Positions 1 through 6,854 of a DNA stretch of 14,178 bases are shown one piece after another. This DNA comes from Promethearchaeota archaeon (GTDB lineage Archaea; Asgardarchaeota; Lokiarchaeia; Sigynarchaeales; MK-D1). Made by a program: the position numbers and the translations under genes. The DNA is taken from contig JAEOUK010000083.1 of assembly GCA_016839385.1 (NCBI GenBank), forward strand, positions 1-14,178, given 5' to 3'. Below the pieces are notes generated by a model. The model ran no database searches, was not told where the DNA came from, and saw only the letters and a program-made list of their open reading frames with translations. Every line of letters starts with the position of its first letter. Within the stretch, counting starts at the first letter, position 1.

Positions 1-1
1 A

Positions 2-1786
2 AACATCATAACGATCTTAGGTTCATTAAATGGTGTACTGAAAGTAAAAAGCATTGCTGTTTGGTCTCATTTAACCTTAAAAACAATCTCAGAGAATGAA
101 ATCGACCCCGAAGTGATGGATTCTATTCAATCTGCACTAGATCGAATTGAAAGCTCTATTGATGATATTCAAATCCTCATCAAGGAAGTAGAAGTTACTC
201 AAAACTTATTTTATCGGGAAATGGTTGAACTACAAAATTTACCTAAACAATTACGGGATGATATGCTCCAAATCATTGATAAAAATGAATTTCGAGAAGC
301 ATTGATAATCTTAGAGCGTGAAATCAATAAATCAATTAAGAAAATCGAATCTTTTGGAGATCGATTGGACGATTACGAATTTAAGAGATTGGCAGTGGAT
401 CTTCTTGAAGACTGGTTGTATACTCGACTGGAACTTCTTGAACAAATTGGAGATATCAAAAATTACATCAAGGAAAGTGTAGAAAACGCAAAACAAAGAT
501 ATATCCTGCAATTGCATGAAAAAATTGATCGAATGAAATCTCGTATAGACGTTCTAAAGTCCGAAATGCAAGATGTGGTAAATTTAAATACCCAACTTAA
601 GCAATTGATTAGTAAGGGTGAAGAAGAGCAAGCTAGTAAGAAATTAGAACACCTCGCGTACATTCGGGATAAAATTTTCAGATTAGAATCTGAAATCGGT
701 CAAATTTGGATAGAGAATTTAGATTTTAAAGAAGAATTAAAAGATATAACTTTATATTGGGTTAATGCAAAAATAGAAGCTCAACAACTACTCTATACTA
801 TCAGTTTTAACTTGAAAAGCATTCATACAAACATCAAAGATAACAAAAAACAGAAAAACAAAATTAAAAAAGATATTTCTTTTGAACTACTTCTCAATCA
901 ATACCAAAATTTAATTCTTCAATCCAGCAGAAATATTCGAGATCAGTTTGAACGGTTTTCTTTAATCACTTCTCCAGTTACTGATGAAATAAAGAAAGGA
1001 AATTATGATACTGCAGAAGATCTTCTTCAATTAACCATATCCCAGACAATAAATAGCATCCAAGATTTCGATAAAGAAATTATGAATATGTATGCGCAAT
1101 TGGATGAAATGGATGTAGATATCGAAAAATCTAACTTAATTCGTGCTTATATGGATGATTGGATACAAATAAAAGATTCGTTGATAGAACGTAGCAACGA
1201 ATTCCATCAAATGACCTCACAAGATATTTTTTCCAATCGAATATTTTCCTTGCAGAAAATAATGAATCCTATCCCAATAGATCTTTTAGCTAAATACATG
1301 AAATCAGATCTATCAGAAACTCAAATACTTGAAAAAGTCTTTAAGTTAATTGAAACAGGAGTTCTTCAAGGAAAGATCAGGGACAATAAATTATATTTAC
1401 CTGAGAAATTTCCAGAATATGATAAAACACTGGAGATTTCAAAGAAAATTGAGGTCTTGGGCAGTTTTGTTCATTTTAGAATACGATTAAAAAATACTAC
1501 TCGACATTTTATACAAAACTTATCAATCTTGTTTTCATGCCCGAATTTTATGAGTATTCAAGAGGACCGTAGTAAGCCAAAATGGATTGAAATCAAAGAG
1601 TTTCAGACTGATGAGACAAAAATTTTCAATTGGGTATTGAAGTATAATCACGATCAATTGATTAAGCCTTCAGAACGTGTAGGTACTTCTGCTCGAATGG
1701 GAGAATTGAAAGTGATAATTCGATATTCTGATATGTTTGGTGTGAAAAAAGAAATTCGAAAGGAATTGGAAGTTTTTATTCCATAA
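2..1786 (+). CDS. Coiled-coil protein with PCI-like winged helix and C-terminal beta-sandwich (5' partial)
   Basis: Not a family I can name. The frame is open from base 2 to the TAA at 1784-1786. A GTG at 113, followed directly by ATG at 116, could be a start, but the 37 codons before it contain no stop and encode a plausible hydrophobic/beta segment, so the gene probably begins outside the window. Numbering from the GTG: residues 1-375 are almost all charged amphipathic helix with coiled-coil character. Residues about 381-430 form a winged-helix-like module (PIPIDLLAKYM, then EKVFKLIETGVLQGKI, then a short beta wing), the pattern of PCI-domain winged helices. Residues about 437-557 alternate beta strands (VHFRIRLKNTTR, LSILFSCP, LKVIIRYSD) as in Ig-like or appendage domains. 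No signal peptide or membrane segment is visible, so it is probably cytoplasmic. It ends 76 bases before selD on the same strand. The fold calls are inference. Confidence 0.8.
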   Translation, partial: NIITILGSLNGVLKVKSIAVWSHLTLKTISENEIDPEVMDSIQSALDRIESSIDDIQILIKEVEVTQNLFYREMVELQNLPKQLRDDMLQIIDKNEFREALIILEREINKSIKKIESFGDRLDDYEFKRLAVDLLEDWLYTRLELLEQIGDIKNYIKESVENAKQRYILQLHEKIDRMKSRIDVLKSEMQDVVNLNTQLKQLISKGEEEQASKKLEHLAYIRDKIFRLESEIGQIWIENLDFKEELKDITLYWVNAKIEAQQLLYTISFNLKSIHTNIKDNKKQKNKIKKDISFELLLNQYQNLILQSSRNIRDQFERFSLITSPVTDEIKKGNYDTAEDLLQLTISQTINSIQDFDKEIMNMYAQLDEMDVDIEKSNLIRAYMDDWIQIKDSLIERSNEFHQMTSQDIFSNRIFSLQKIMNPIPIDLLAKYMKSDLSETQILEKVFKLIETGVLQGKIRDNKLYLPEKFPEYDKTLEISKKIEVLGSFVHFRIRLKNTTRHFIQNLSILFSCPNFMSIQEDRSKPKWIEIKEFQTDETKIFNWVLKYNHDQLIKPSERVGTSARMGELKVIIRYSDMFGVKKEIRKELEVFIP

Positions 1787-1790
1787 AATC

Positions 1791-1819
1791 CAAACCATAA
1801 ATTTTTCAATCTGGGTTTG
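1791..1819 (+). promoter_or_regulatory. Possible selD promoter: TATA-like element inside a short inverted repeat
   Basis: CATAAATTTTT at 1796-1806 resembles an archaeal TATA box, and transcription would start about 25 bases downstream, some 40 bases before the selD ATG. It is flanked by the perfect 6-bp inverted repeat CAAACC (1791-1796) and GGTTTG (1814-1819). The same repeat could instead be a weak terminator hairpin for the upstream gene. Seen: the repeat and AT-rich box. Inferred: promoter function. Confidence 0.3.
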
Positions 1820-1832
1820 TGTTTAATAATCA

Positions 1833-1851
1833 ATCGATCAGTGGGATCGAT
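1833..1851 (+). repeat. Perfect 7-bp inverted repeat / hairpin in the selD leader
   Basis: ATCGATC (1833-1839) and GATCGAT (1845-1851) are perfect reverse complements separated by AGTGG. The hairpin ends 11 bases before the selD ATG at 1863, where it could influence ribosome access or act as a DNA operator. Short palindromes of this size can arise by chance in AT-rich DNA, so function is uncertain. Confidence 0.4.
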
Positions 1852-1862
1852 AGGGAATTAGA

Positions 1863-2903
1863 ATGAATCCAGAATACCGACTAACAGCGAAAACACAAGT
1901 ACATGGATGATCCTGTAAAGTTCCAAAGGAAACACTTGAACATATCTTGAACGAGTCCGGATTGGATTATACTGCTGAAGACTGCGCCATTAAAGTAATT
2001 GGTGATAAAGTCCTAGTCACAAATGTTGACATCTTTACTCCCATACATGATGATCCCATCATTATGGGGGAGATAACTGCCTGTAATGCAACAAATGATG
2101 TATTCGCAATGAATGTTCTTGATATTGTGATGTATCTAAGTTTCCTTGGAGTTCCTGTTGACCAACCTGAAGAAGTAACACAAGGATTAATCGTAGGTCA
2201 GAGGAACTTCTTGAAACAATTCAATGCAGATGTTAATGGAGGGCATACGATAATCAATCCCTGGCCTCTTTCTGGCGGGATTGCAGTCGGGATTGCTAAT
2301 AAAACCGATTTGATTCCAAAACAATTAAAAACTACATCTAAAACAGGTGATGTTTACCTAACAAAACCCATTGGAATTCAAGCTCCGATGGCATTATATC
2401 GAATGCAAAAAGATGAGGAATCTTTCATAGAAGAATTGTTTCCAGGAGTAAATTCCACATTATTTGATAGAATGATAAAAATTGCAGTTGATGTGATGCG
2501 TAAATCAAACTATGATGTAGTAAAAACGATTAGGAATCAAAATCTCAAACCTGCAATTGGGAGTATGACCGATATTACAGGATTTGGGTTAAAAAAGCAC
2601 GCAGAAGAAGTAGTACAAAATACTCAATTCGATATTACAATTGATACACTACCAATAATTGCGGGATCTGATAGTATATCCGAGGTTCTTGGATATGATC
2701 TATTAGGAGGATGTGCTGCAGAAACAGCTGGACCAATGTTACTCTGCATCGATTCAAAAAAACTTGACTCAGATGCAATAGAAACCGCATTCAAACAAGA
2801 AGGCATACCTATTTGGAGAATTGGTTCGTATCATAAAGGGATTGGAACAGTATCGATACAGAAAAATCCAAAATTAATCCATGTAGAAAAAATAAAATTA
2901 TAG
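1863..2903 (+). CDS. selD: Selenide, water dikinase SelD (selenophosphate synthetase), a selenoprotein with in-frame TGA
   Basis: SelD makes selenophosphate from selenide and ATP, the selenium donor for Sec-tRNA and selenouridine. ATG at 1863 opens a frame containing TGA at 1908-1910, the only internal stop; the frame then runs to TAG at 2901-2903. With TGA as selenocysteine the product is 346 residues, normal SelD length. The N-terminus reads HG-U-SCKVPKETL, matching the SelD active-site motif G-(C/U)-x-C-K-(V/I)-P with the catalytic Sec at residue 16 and the Lys three residues later. Downstream lie further SelD signatures: VDIFTPIHDDP, GEITACNATNDVFAMN (AIRS-like ATP-binding core), NGGHT, and GSMTDITGFGLKKHA. 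A TAG at 1851-1853 closes the frame upstream, fixing the start at 1863. A conventional call would begin at TTG 1947 and lose the catalytic residue and 28 codons. The 3' UTR carries a SECIS candidate. Confidence 0.95.
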
Positions 2904-2973
2904 TTCCCCATGATGAAGGTGGAAACCATCACAGGGCATCCTTCGGAGGTCACTGCTTGCAAAGCAGGAACTA
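2901..2973 (+). promoter_or_regulatory. Candidate SECIS element in the selD 3' UTR (eukaryote/Lokiarchaeota-like core)
   Basis: Archaeal selenoprotein mRNAs carry the Sec insertion element in the 3' UTR. Immediately after the selD stop, ATGA (2910-2913) is followed by a helix TGAAGG (2914-2919) with CCTTCG (2940-2945), extendable by TG/CA with one bulge. GA (2946-2947) lies opposite the GA of ATGA, giving the tandem sheared G.A core of eukaryotic SECIS. The 15-base apical loop (2922-2936) contains AAA at 2923-2925. The element is closed by a perfect 7-bp helix, TAGTTCC (2901-2907) with GGAACTA (2967-2973), with a second hairpin CTGCTT/AAGCAG (2953-2967) sharing one base with it. A competing fold has the archaeal GAA_A pattern: GAA (2915-2917), GGT/ACC (2918-2920/2925-2927), A (2928), with TGA/TCA below. 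The pairings are seen; the function is inferred from position and from the known eukaryote-like SECIS of Lokiarchaeota. Confidence 0.65.
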
Positions 2974-2986
2974 ATTCATTACTACT

Positions 2987-3406
2987 CTAAATATACATAT
3001 CATTCGCTCTATCATCAGAGTCGTAATCATCTTCATCGTCGTATTCGTCTTCCTCTTCAAGTAATTCTTCAAGGAGTTTTCTTAATTCGGGATATTCTCG
3101 TAAAATGTTTTTAATATACTGGGGATCCATCCCAATGGGGGGTAACTGCTCAACACCTATTGGAAAGGGCATTCGAACACGCTTTTTTACTTTAACTCCT
3201 CTATCCTTGAGTATATCGAGATATATTTTGATTAATTCTTGTTCGATTTCTGCTGCTTCCATTTCATAGATTTCCTCTTCTGAATACTTCTCGGATAATT
3301 CTTTGAAACCCAATTCTTTAAGTTCATCATCGATTTCAACGCCAGTTATCCGTTTTACGAATGAACTTATAACGTCGAAATTCAATACATCTCTCCACGA
3401 CACCAT
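2987..3406 (-). CDS. Small acidic-tailed protein of unknown function
   Basis: A 139-residue protein from an ATG at 3406 that I do not recognise. The N-terminal half (residues 1-70) is predicted helical and rich in Glu/Lys. A basic stretch VKVKKRVRMPFP lies around residues 71-82, followed by a Pro/Gly-containing segment (VEQLPPIGMDP) and a helix. Residues about 117-133 are almost entirely Glu/Asp (LLEEEDEYDDEDDYDSDD). There are no cysteines, membrane segments or signal peptide, suggesting a soluble protein, perhaps one binding a basic or nucleic-acid-associated partner. It is divergent from the aIF2 gamma gene and convergent with selD. A TATA-like sequence lies 48-57 bases upstream of the start. 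The coding call rests on length, the clear initiation context and protein-like composition. Confidence 0.75.
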   Translation of the reverse strand: MVSWRDVLNFDVISSFVKRITGVEIDDELKELGFKELSEKYSEEEIYEMEAAEIEQELIKIYLDILKDRGVKVKKRVRMPFPIGVEQLPPIGMDPQYIKNILREYPELRKLLEELLEEEDEYDDEDDYDSDDRANDMYI

Positions 3407-3453
3407 TGTAATTCGATATACTAGAAAAAATTATCACTACTAAAGTTAATCCC

Positions 3454-3463
3454 ATTTTTATAT
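3454..3463 (-). promoter_or_regulatory. TATA-like box for the acidic-tailed protein gene
   Basis: On the minus strand this reads ATATAAAAAT. It lies 48-57 bases upstream of the ATG at 3406, which would give a leader of roughly 25 bases if transcription starts about 25 bases downstream of the box. Confidence 0.4.
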
Positions 3464-3573
3464 CAATAAAATCCCAAAATCACTAACCTAAAATAACGCA
3501 AATTAGGATAAATTTTTTGAAGAATAAAACATACATCAAACGCACTAAAGGTTAAGTGGGTATTAAGTAAAAA

Positions 3574-5190
3574 TTGTCAAAGGATCCTAAAAATTATACA
3601 GAAGAAGATTTTCACCAGTTATACAATCAAGAAACTGGTAAAAAAGCAATCTGGGGTGGGAAAATCACCAAAGTATATCTTTCTTGGCTTGAAAAAAAGA
3701 AACAAGAACTCGGATTAAGTGAGAGTACCCCAGAGTCTAGAGCTGATACTCGAATAATCGAACCTAAATCACCTCTAAAAAAGGAAATAAAACCTGTTGA
3801 AAAAGAAACAATACAAATGAAAGAGGAACCTGAGAAAAAATCTAAAACTACTTCATTATCAGAACCCATAACAGAATCTAAAATTGATATTCCAACGGAA
3901 ACACAAAAGAAGCACAAAAAGCGGAAACAATCTCCTGGATCGGATGTCCAAGCTGAAACCAATGTTGGAATGGTGGGACATGTTGACCATGGAAAAACGA
4001 CTCTTGTGGATGCTTTATCTGGAGAGTGGACTGATCGATACCAAAAGGAAAAAGAACAGGGCATTTCCATTAAATTAGGCTATGCAAACTGTACAATTGC
4101 TTATTGTCCCTCATGTAACAAATACACTACTTATCATTTAGCTAATAAAATAAAAAAGAAAAAACAGAAACGAAATACCTGTCCCGATTGTGCAGGAGAA
4201 CTTGAATTTCGGCGAAAAATTAGTTTTGTAGATGCTCCTGGTCACGAGATCCTAATGGCGACGATGTTAAGTGGAGCTAGTTTAATGGATGGAGCCTGTT
4301 TGTTGATTAGTGCAAATGAAACTTGCCCACAACCTCAAACTCGGGAACATCTCGCTGCACTTGATATTTCTGGTATTCGAAAAATTATTATAATACAAAA
4401 CAAAATTGACATGGTTTCTCGGGAACGAATAATTGAAAATTATCAAGAAATCAAGAAATTTATCAAAGGTACCATAGCTGAAGGGGCCCCAATCATCCCA
4501 ATTTCTGCTATTTACAAGATAAATATTGAAGAAGTGTTACGAAAAATTGAAGAAATAATTCCAACTCCCGATTTTGACGAAGACTTACCCCCACAATTTC
4601 ATATAGCGAGAAGTTTCGATGTCAATAAACCTGGAACCAATATTGAAGAACTTCAGGGTGGGGTTGTAGGAGGTTCTATCTCTCAAGGAATACTCCAAAT
4701 CGGAGATAAACTAGAAATTAGACCTGGTATTAAGCGACAGAATAAGTATGAACCATTGAAAACGAAAGTTACAAGTATTTATCAAGGCACATTAGCATTA
4801 GATTCAGCGCATCCTGGAGGTTTAATTGCAATCGGAACAAATTTAGATCCATCCTTGACAAAAGCTGATAATCTTATTGGAAATTTAGCAGGACATGTTG
4901 ATAATCTTCCAGAGATCCAAAACAATTGTGAGATACAAGTTCATTTACTGGATAGAGTTCTTGGTGCAGACGAAGATATTCAAGTGACTCCACTGAAAAT
5001 TGGTGAACCGATGCTTCTGGTGACTGGAACTTTATTGACTGCTGGAATTATTCAAAAAATTGGGAAAAAGAATACTGTGACTTTTAAATTAACTCGTCCA
5101 TTATGTGCTGAAAAGGGTGCAACGGTTGCAATCAGTCGACCGATTAAGAAACGATATCGATTAATAGGATATGGAATTTTACGTACCTAA
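3574..5190 (+). CDS. eif2g: Translation initiation factor 2 subunit gamma (aIF2 gamma) with long N-terminal extension
   Basis: This is the GTPase subunit of the aIF2 heterotrimer, which delivers initiator Met-tRNA to the ribosome. GTPase motifs are intact: G1 GHVDHGKT (135-142), G2 region EQGISIKLGYA, G3 DAPGH (220-224), G4 NKID (276-279), G5 SA (311-312). The zinc knuckle typical of the family is present as C178-x2-C181 and C203-x2-C206. Domains II and III follow, with RSFDVNKPGT and the gamma signature GGVVGGSI separating it from SelB and EF-Tu. Archaeal homologues are about 410 residues; this one has 538. The extra ~125 N-terminal residues comprise a compact module (about 5-48, containing ETGKKAIWGGKITKVYLSWL) and a charged low-complexity linker (about 49-128). 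The start is TTG at 3574; a TAA at 3568-3570 excludes anything longer. It is probably a single-gene transcript, convergent with the E2 gene. Confidence 0.97.
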   Translation: MSKDPKNYTEEDFHQLYNQETGKKAIWGGKITKVYLSWLEKKKQELGLSESTPESRADTRIIEPKSPLKKEIKPVEKETIQMKEEPEKKSKTTSLSEPITESKIDIPTETQKKHKKRKQSPGSDVQAETNVGMVGHVDHGKTTLVDALSGEWTDRYQKEKEQGISIKLGYANCTIAYCPSCNKYTTYHLANKIKKKKQKRNTCPDCAGELEFRRKISFVDAPGHEILMATMLSGASLMDGACLLISANETCPQPQTREHLAALDISGIRKIIIIQNKIDMVSRERIIENYQEIKKFIKGTIAEGAPIIPISAIYKINIEEVLRKIEEIIPTPDFDEDLPPQFHIARSFDVNKPGTNIEELQGGVVGGSISQGILQIGDKLEIRPGIKRQNKYEPLKTKVTSIYQGTLALDSAHPGGLIAIGTNLDPSLTKADNLIGNLAGHVDNLPEIQNNCEIQVHLLDRVLGADEDIQVTPLKIGEPMLLVTGTLLTAGIIQKIGKKNTVTFKLTRPLCAEKGATVAISRPIKKRYRLIGYGILRT

Positions 5191-5219
5191 AGAAAGAATA
5201 AAAACGGACTTGTCAGTCC
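5191..5219 (-). terminator. Terminator region between the convergent aIF2 gamma and E2 genes
   Basis: GGACT (5206-5210) and AGTCC (5215-5219) form a perfect 5-bp hairpin with a TGTC loop, overlapping the last codons of the E2 gene. Read on the minus strand, the hairpin is followed by TTTTTATTCTTTCTTT (5189-5204), the T-rich run used by archaeal terminators, so it best serves the E2 transcript. Confidence 0.5.
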
Positions 5220-5731
5220 ATTGCGTATTTTTTAGTGTATTCTTTTGCTTGTTTATTAAATCTTTCAGGTGACCTAAGAGCTTGTTCTCCTGCTTCATGA
5301 TTTAAAGGATCTGCTGGATTGTAAAATGGTGGTTCCATATGTATCATAGCACGCAGAGCTTCTATTATATTAGTTAGAGTTTTTGCGGGTGTCCAACCAC
5401 TTGCACCTGTAGTTTGATCTACTTTTCCAACCAAGTCTGGATTAATCAGGTCTAAGCAAATATTCAACTTGCCTGGCGGAATTGAGGGATCTATATTTGG
5501 ATGCCATAGTAAAGTATGACAATATGCGTATGGTGGGCTAAATGGGTAGTTTTCCGGAAGCTTTATCTCGAAGATGAATTTTCCATTCTTATATGGTGTA
5601 GCAGGAAGTCCTTTTATAGTTAATCGGATATGATCTACAGACATTCCCCATGGTTCTATGAGTACGTTAGCATTTGTCTTGAACGCCTCAACAGATTCTT
5701 GGTAATCAGTTTCTTCTCGCATTTTTTTCAC
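5213..5731 (-). CDS. Ubiquitin-conjugating enzyme E2-like protein (UBC fold)
   Basis: A 172-residue UBC-fold protein, expected to carry ubiquitin or a ubiquitin-like protein as a thioester between E1 and substrate/E3. Canonical elements appear in order: strands around KNGKFIFEIKLPENYPFSPP (50-68), the HPN motif (H77-N79), catalytic Cys92 in NICLDL, Trp113 in GWTPAKTL, and the C-terminal helices with EPPFYNPADPLNHEA. Two loops are longer than in minimal E2s. HPN to Cys is 15 residues instead of 10. Cys to Trp is 21, as in UBE2G/Cdc34-type E2s, rather than about 8. The start is GTG at 5731 or ATG at 5722, three codons later; neither has a clear Shine-Dalgarno. A TATA box is well placed upstream. 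No E1, E3 or ubiquitin gene is in the window. The fold and active site are clear; which modifier it carries is unknown. Confidence 0.93.
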   Translation of the reverse strand: MKKMREETDYQESVEAFKTNANVLIEPWGMSVDHIRLTIKGLPATPYKNGKFIFEIKLPENYPFSPPYAYCHTLLWHPNIDPSIPPGKLNICLDLINPDLVGKVDQTTGASGWTPAKTLTNIIEALRAMIHMEPPFYNPADPLNHEAGEQALRSPERFNKQAKEYTKKYAMD

Positions 5732-5763
5732 TAATGGTTGTAACGATTTTTACGCTTGGTACA

Positions 5764-5772
5764 CTTTTATAG
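5764..5772 (-). promoter_or_regulatory. TATA box of the E2 gene
   Basis: The minus strand reads CTATAAAAG, close to the archaeal TATA consensus, with purine-rich GAATGGAA just upstream as a possible BRE. It is centred about 37 bases from the GTG start and 46 from the ATG, giving a leader of some 10-20 bases. Confidence 0.6.
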
Positions 5773-5782
5773 TTCCATTCCT

Positions 5783-5804
5783 TAATGATTTTCGTCAATC
5801 ATTA
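5783..5804. repeat. Perfect 8-bp inverted repeat in the E2 / longin-like intergenic region
   Basis: TAATGATT (5783-5790) and AATCATTA (5797-5804) are exact reverse complements separated by TTCGTC. The site lies just upstream of the E2 TATA box and between two divergent genes, a position suited to a dimeric regulator. It is AT-rich, so chance is possible. Confidence 0.4.
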
Positions 5805-5899
5805 TAATATCAACATAGTGAGAAAGAAAAATCTAAGTTTATTATAGAACCAAAATTATTAGCGTGTGTTTAATTATTTATTTATAGGATCTGAAAACT

Positions 5900-6835
5900 A
5901 TGGCAAGTGGAGTTCTGATTTTTAAAACAAGTCGAAATTCTCGTCCTGAAATAATCACAAAATACAATGACGATGGATTTGATATTAATTTAGCTCGTAA
6001 AATTGCTAATAAACATTCGATTTATGGTGAAGAGGCAAAGCCAAAACCTATGTTATCGTATCGAACTGATAATCATAAGTATTTCTCGATTTTCATCACA
6101 ACTACAGATGATAATGAGTACATATATCTTGTTTTTATTTTAGATCGAAATGAGTCAATAGAACCGTTCTCTATAATGATTACTGAGTTACGACAATTCA
6201 TCAAACTCAGTCTAGGTAGAAATGAGTCTGTGATTCAAGATACAATTAAGCATCTACTCAATGAAAGGAATGAATTATTCCAAGATGTAAGTGATGTAAA
6301 ACGACTTCAAGAACGCATTGTTTCAAAAGCAAATGAGCTATTAGATGAAAAGAATTTCGAAAAGACTCAAGAAATGATTAAAAGGGCAAATGAAATTCCT
6401 CCAAAAATTGCATATTTGTGTAAACGAGGAGATGAAGAATTTTATAAACATAAAAACTATAGACAAGCCTCGAGACATTACAAAGATGCGAGTAATCTAG
6501 CAAAAAAAATTAAACAAACTCCAATCACTAAGCTTTTGGAACATAAAGCAAAACGTGCTGATGAAATTCCTCAATTCATTAAAAATTGGGCAGTCACGTA
6601 CGAACAAATAGTGAAACCACTTCGTAAAATTGAGAAACGAAAAACAGATTATTATCTCAAACCTATCAAATTAATAGATAAAGCAATCGAGATTTCGGAT
6701 TATCTTGAAGATGATCAAACAATCGAAGACCTACAAAAACTCGCTGATTATCTTGAACGTGCAAATTCACTTGCAGATGAATTGGAAGAAATTGATGAGA
6801 AAATTAAAGACGTAATGATGAAAATTAAAAAATGA
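5900..6835 (+). CDS. Longin/roadblock-like N-terminal domain with MIT/TPR-like helical region
   Basis: A 311-residue protein without a familiar name. Residues 1-108 have the order expected of a longin or roadblock (profilin-like) fold: strand GVLIFKTS, strand PEIITKYN, helix NLARKIANKH, three strands (MLSYRT, YFSIFITTT, YIYLVFILD), then a helix at about 90-106. Residues about 110-160 are coiled coil. Residues about 165-225 form helical hairpins with the MIT/TPR-type spacing (GDEEFYKHKNYRQASRHYKDASNLAKKI), and the rest is charged helix. There is no signal peptide or membrane segment. In eukaryotes longin and MIT domains occur in vesicle-trafficking and ESCRT-associated proteins; that parallel is inference. 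It starts at ATG 5900 with a weak purine patch (AGGATCTG) upstream. It is divergent from the E2 gene and convergent with the giant solenoid gene, 11 bases away. Confidence 0.85.
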   Translation: MASGVLIFKTSRNSRPEIITKYNDDGFDINLARKIANKHSIYGEEAKPKPMLSYRTDNHKYFSIFITTTDDNEYIYLVFILDRNESIEPFSIMITELRQFIKLSLGRNESVIQDTIKHLLNERNELFQDVSDVKRLQERIVSKANELLDEKNFEKTQEMIKRANEIPPKIAYLCKRGDEEFYKHKNYRQASRHYKDASNLAKKIKQTPITKLLEHKAKRADEIPQFIKNWAVTYEQIVKPLRKIEKRKTDYYLKPIKLIDKAIEISDYLEDDQTIEDLQKLADYLERANSLADELEEIDEKIKDVMMKIKK

Positions 6836-6854
6836 TTTTTTTCTTTTTATTTTT
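6836..6854 (+). terminator. T-rich terminator after the longin-like gene
   Basis: Directly after the TGA at 6833-6835 the plus strand is 17 T in 19 bases (seven T, C, five T, A, five T), the usual archaeal intrinsic termination signal. It overlaps the final codons of the convergent solenoid gene. Confidence 0.6.

Noticed and set aside
1947..2903. selD starting at TTG 1947 (318 residues)
   Set aside because: This start omits the conserved N-terminal G-U-x-C-K motif that is encoded in frame just upstream across the TGA; ATG 1863 with Sec16 gives the full family length.
3489..3509. CCTAA...TTAGG inverted repeat in the 3407-3573 intergenic region
   Set aside because: Only 5 bp with an 11-base spacer in AT-rich DNA; not distinguishable from chance.
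3627..4070. 147-residue minus-strand reading frame opposite aIF2 gamma
   Set aside because: It lies wholly inside the aIF2 gamma coding region, antisense, with Ser/Phe/Cys-rich composition and no recognisable domain.
3574..5190. The GTPase as SelB, suggested by the nearby selD
   Set aside because: The zinc knuckle, RSFDVNKPGT and GGVVGGSI signatures and the domain III ending are those of aIF2 gamma, not the Sec-specific elongation factor.
6833..6835. TGA ending the longin-like gene as a second possible Sec codon
   Set aside because: Read-through gives a run of Phe/Leu codons from the T-rich terminator, with no conserved residues and no SECIS-like structure seen.
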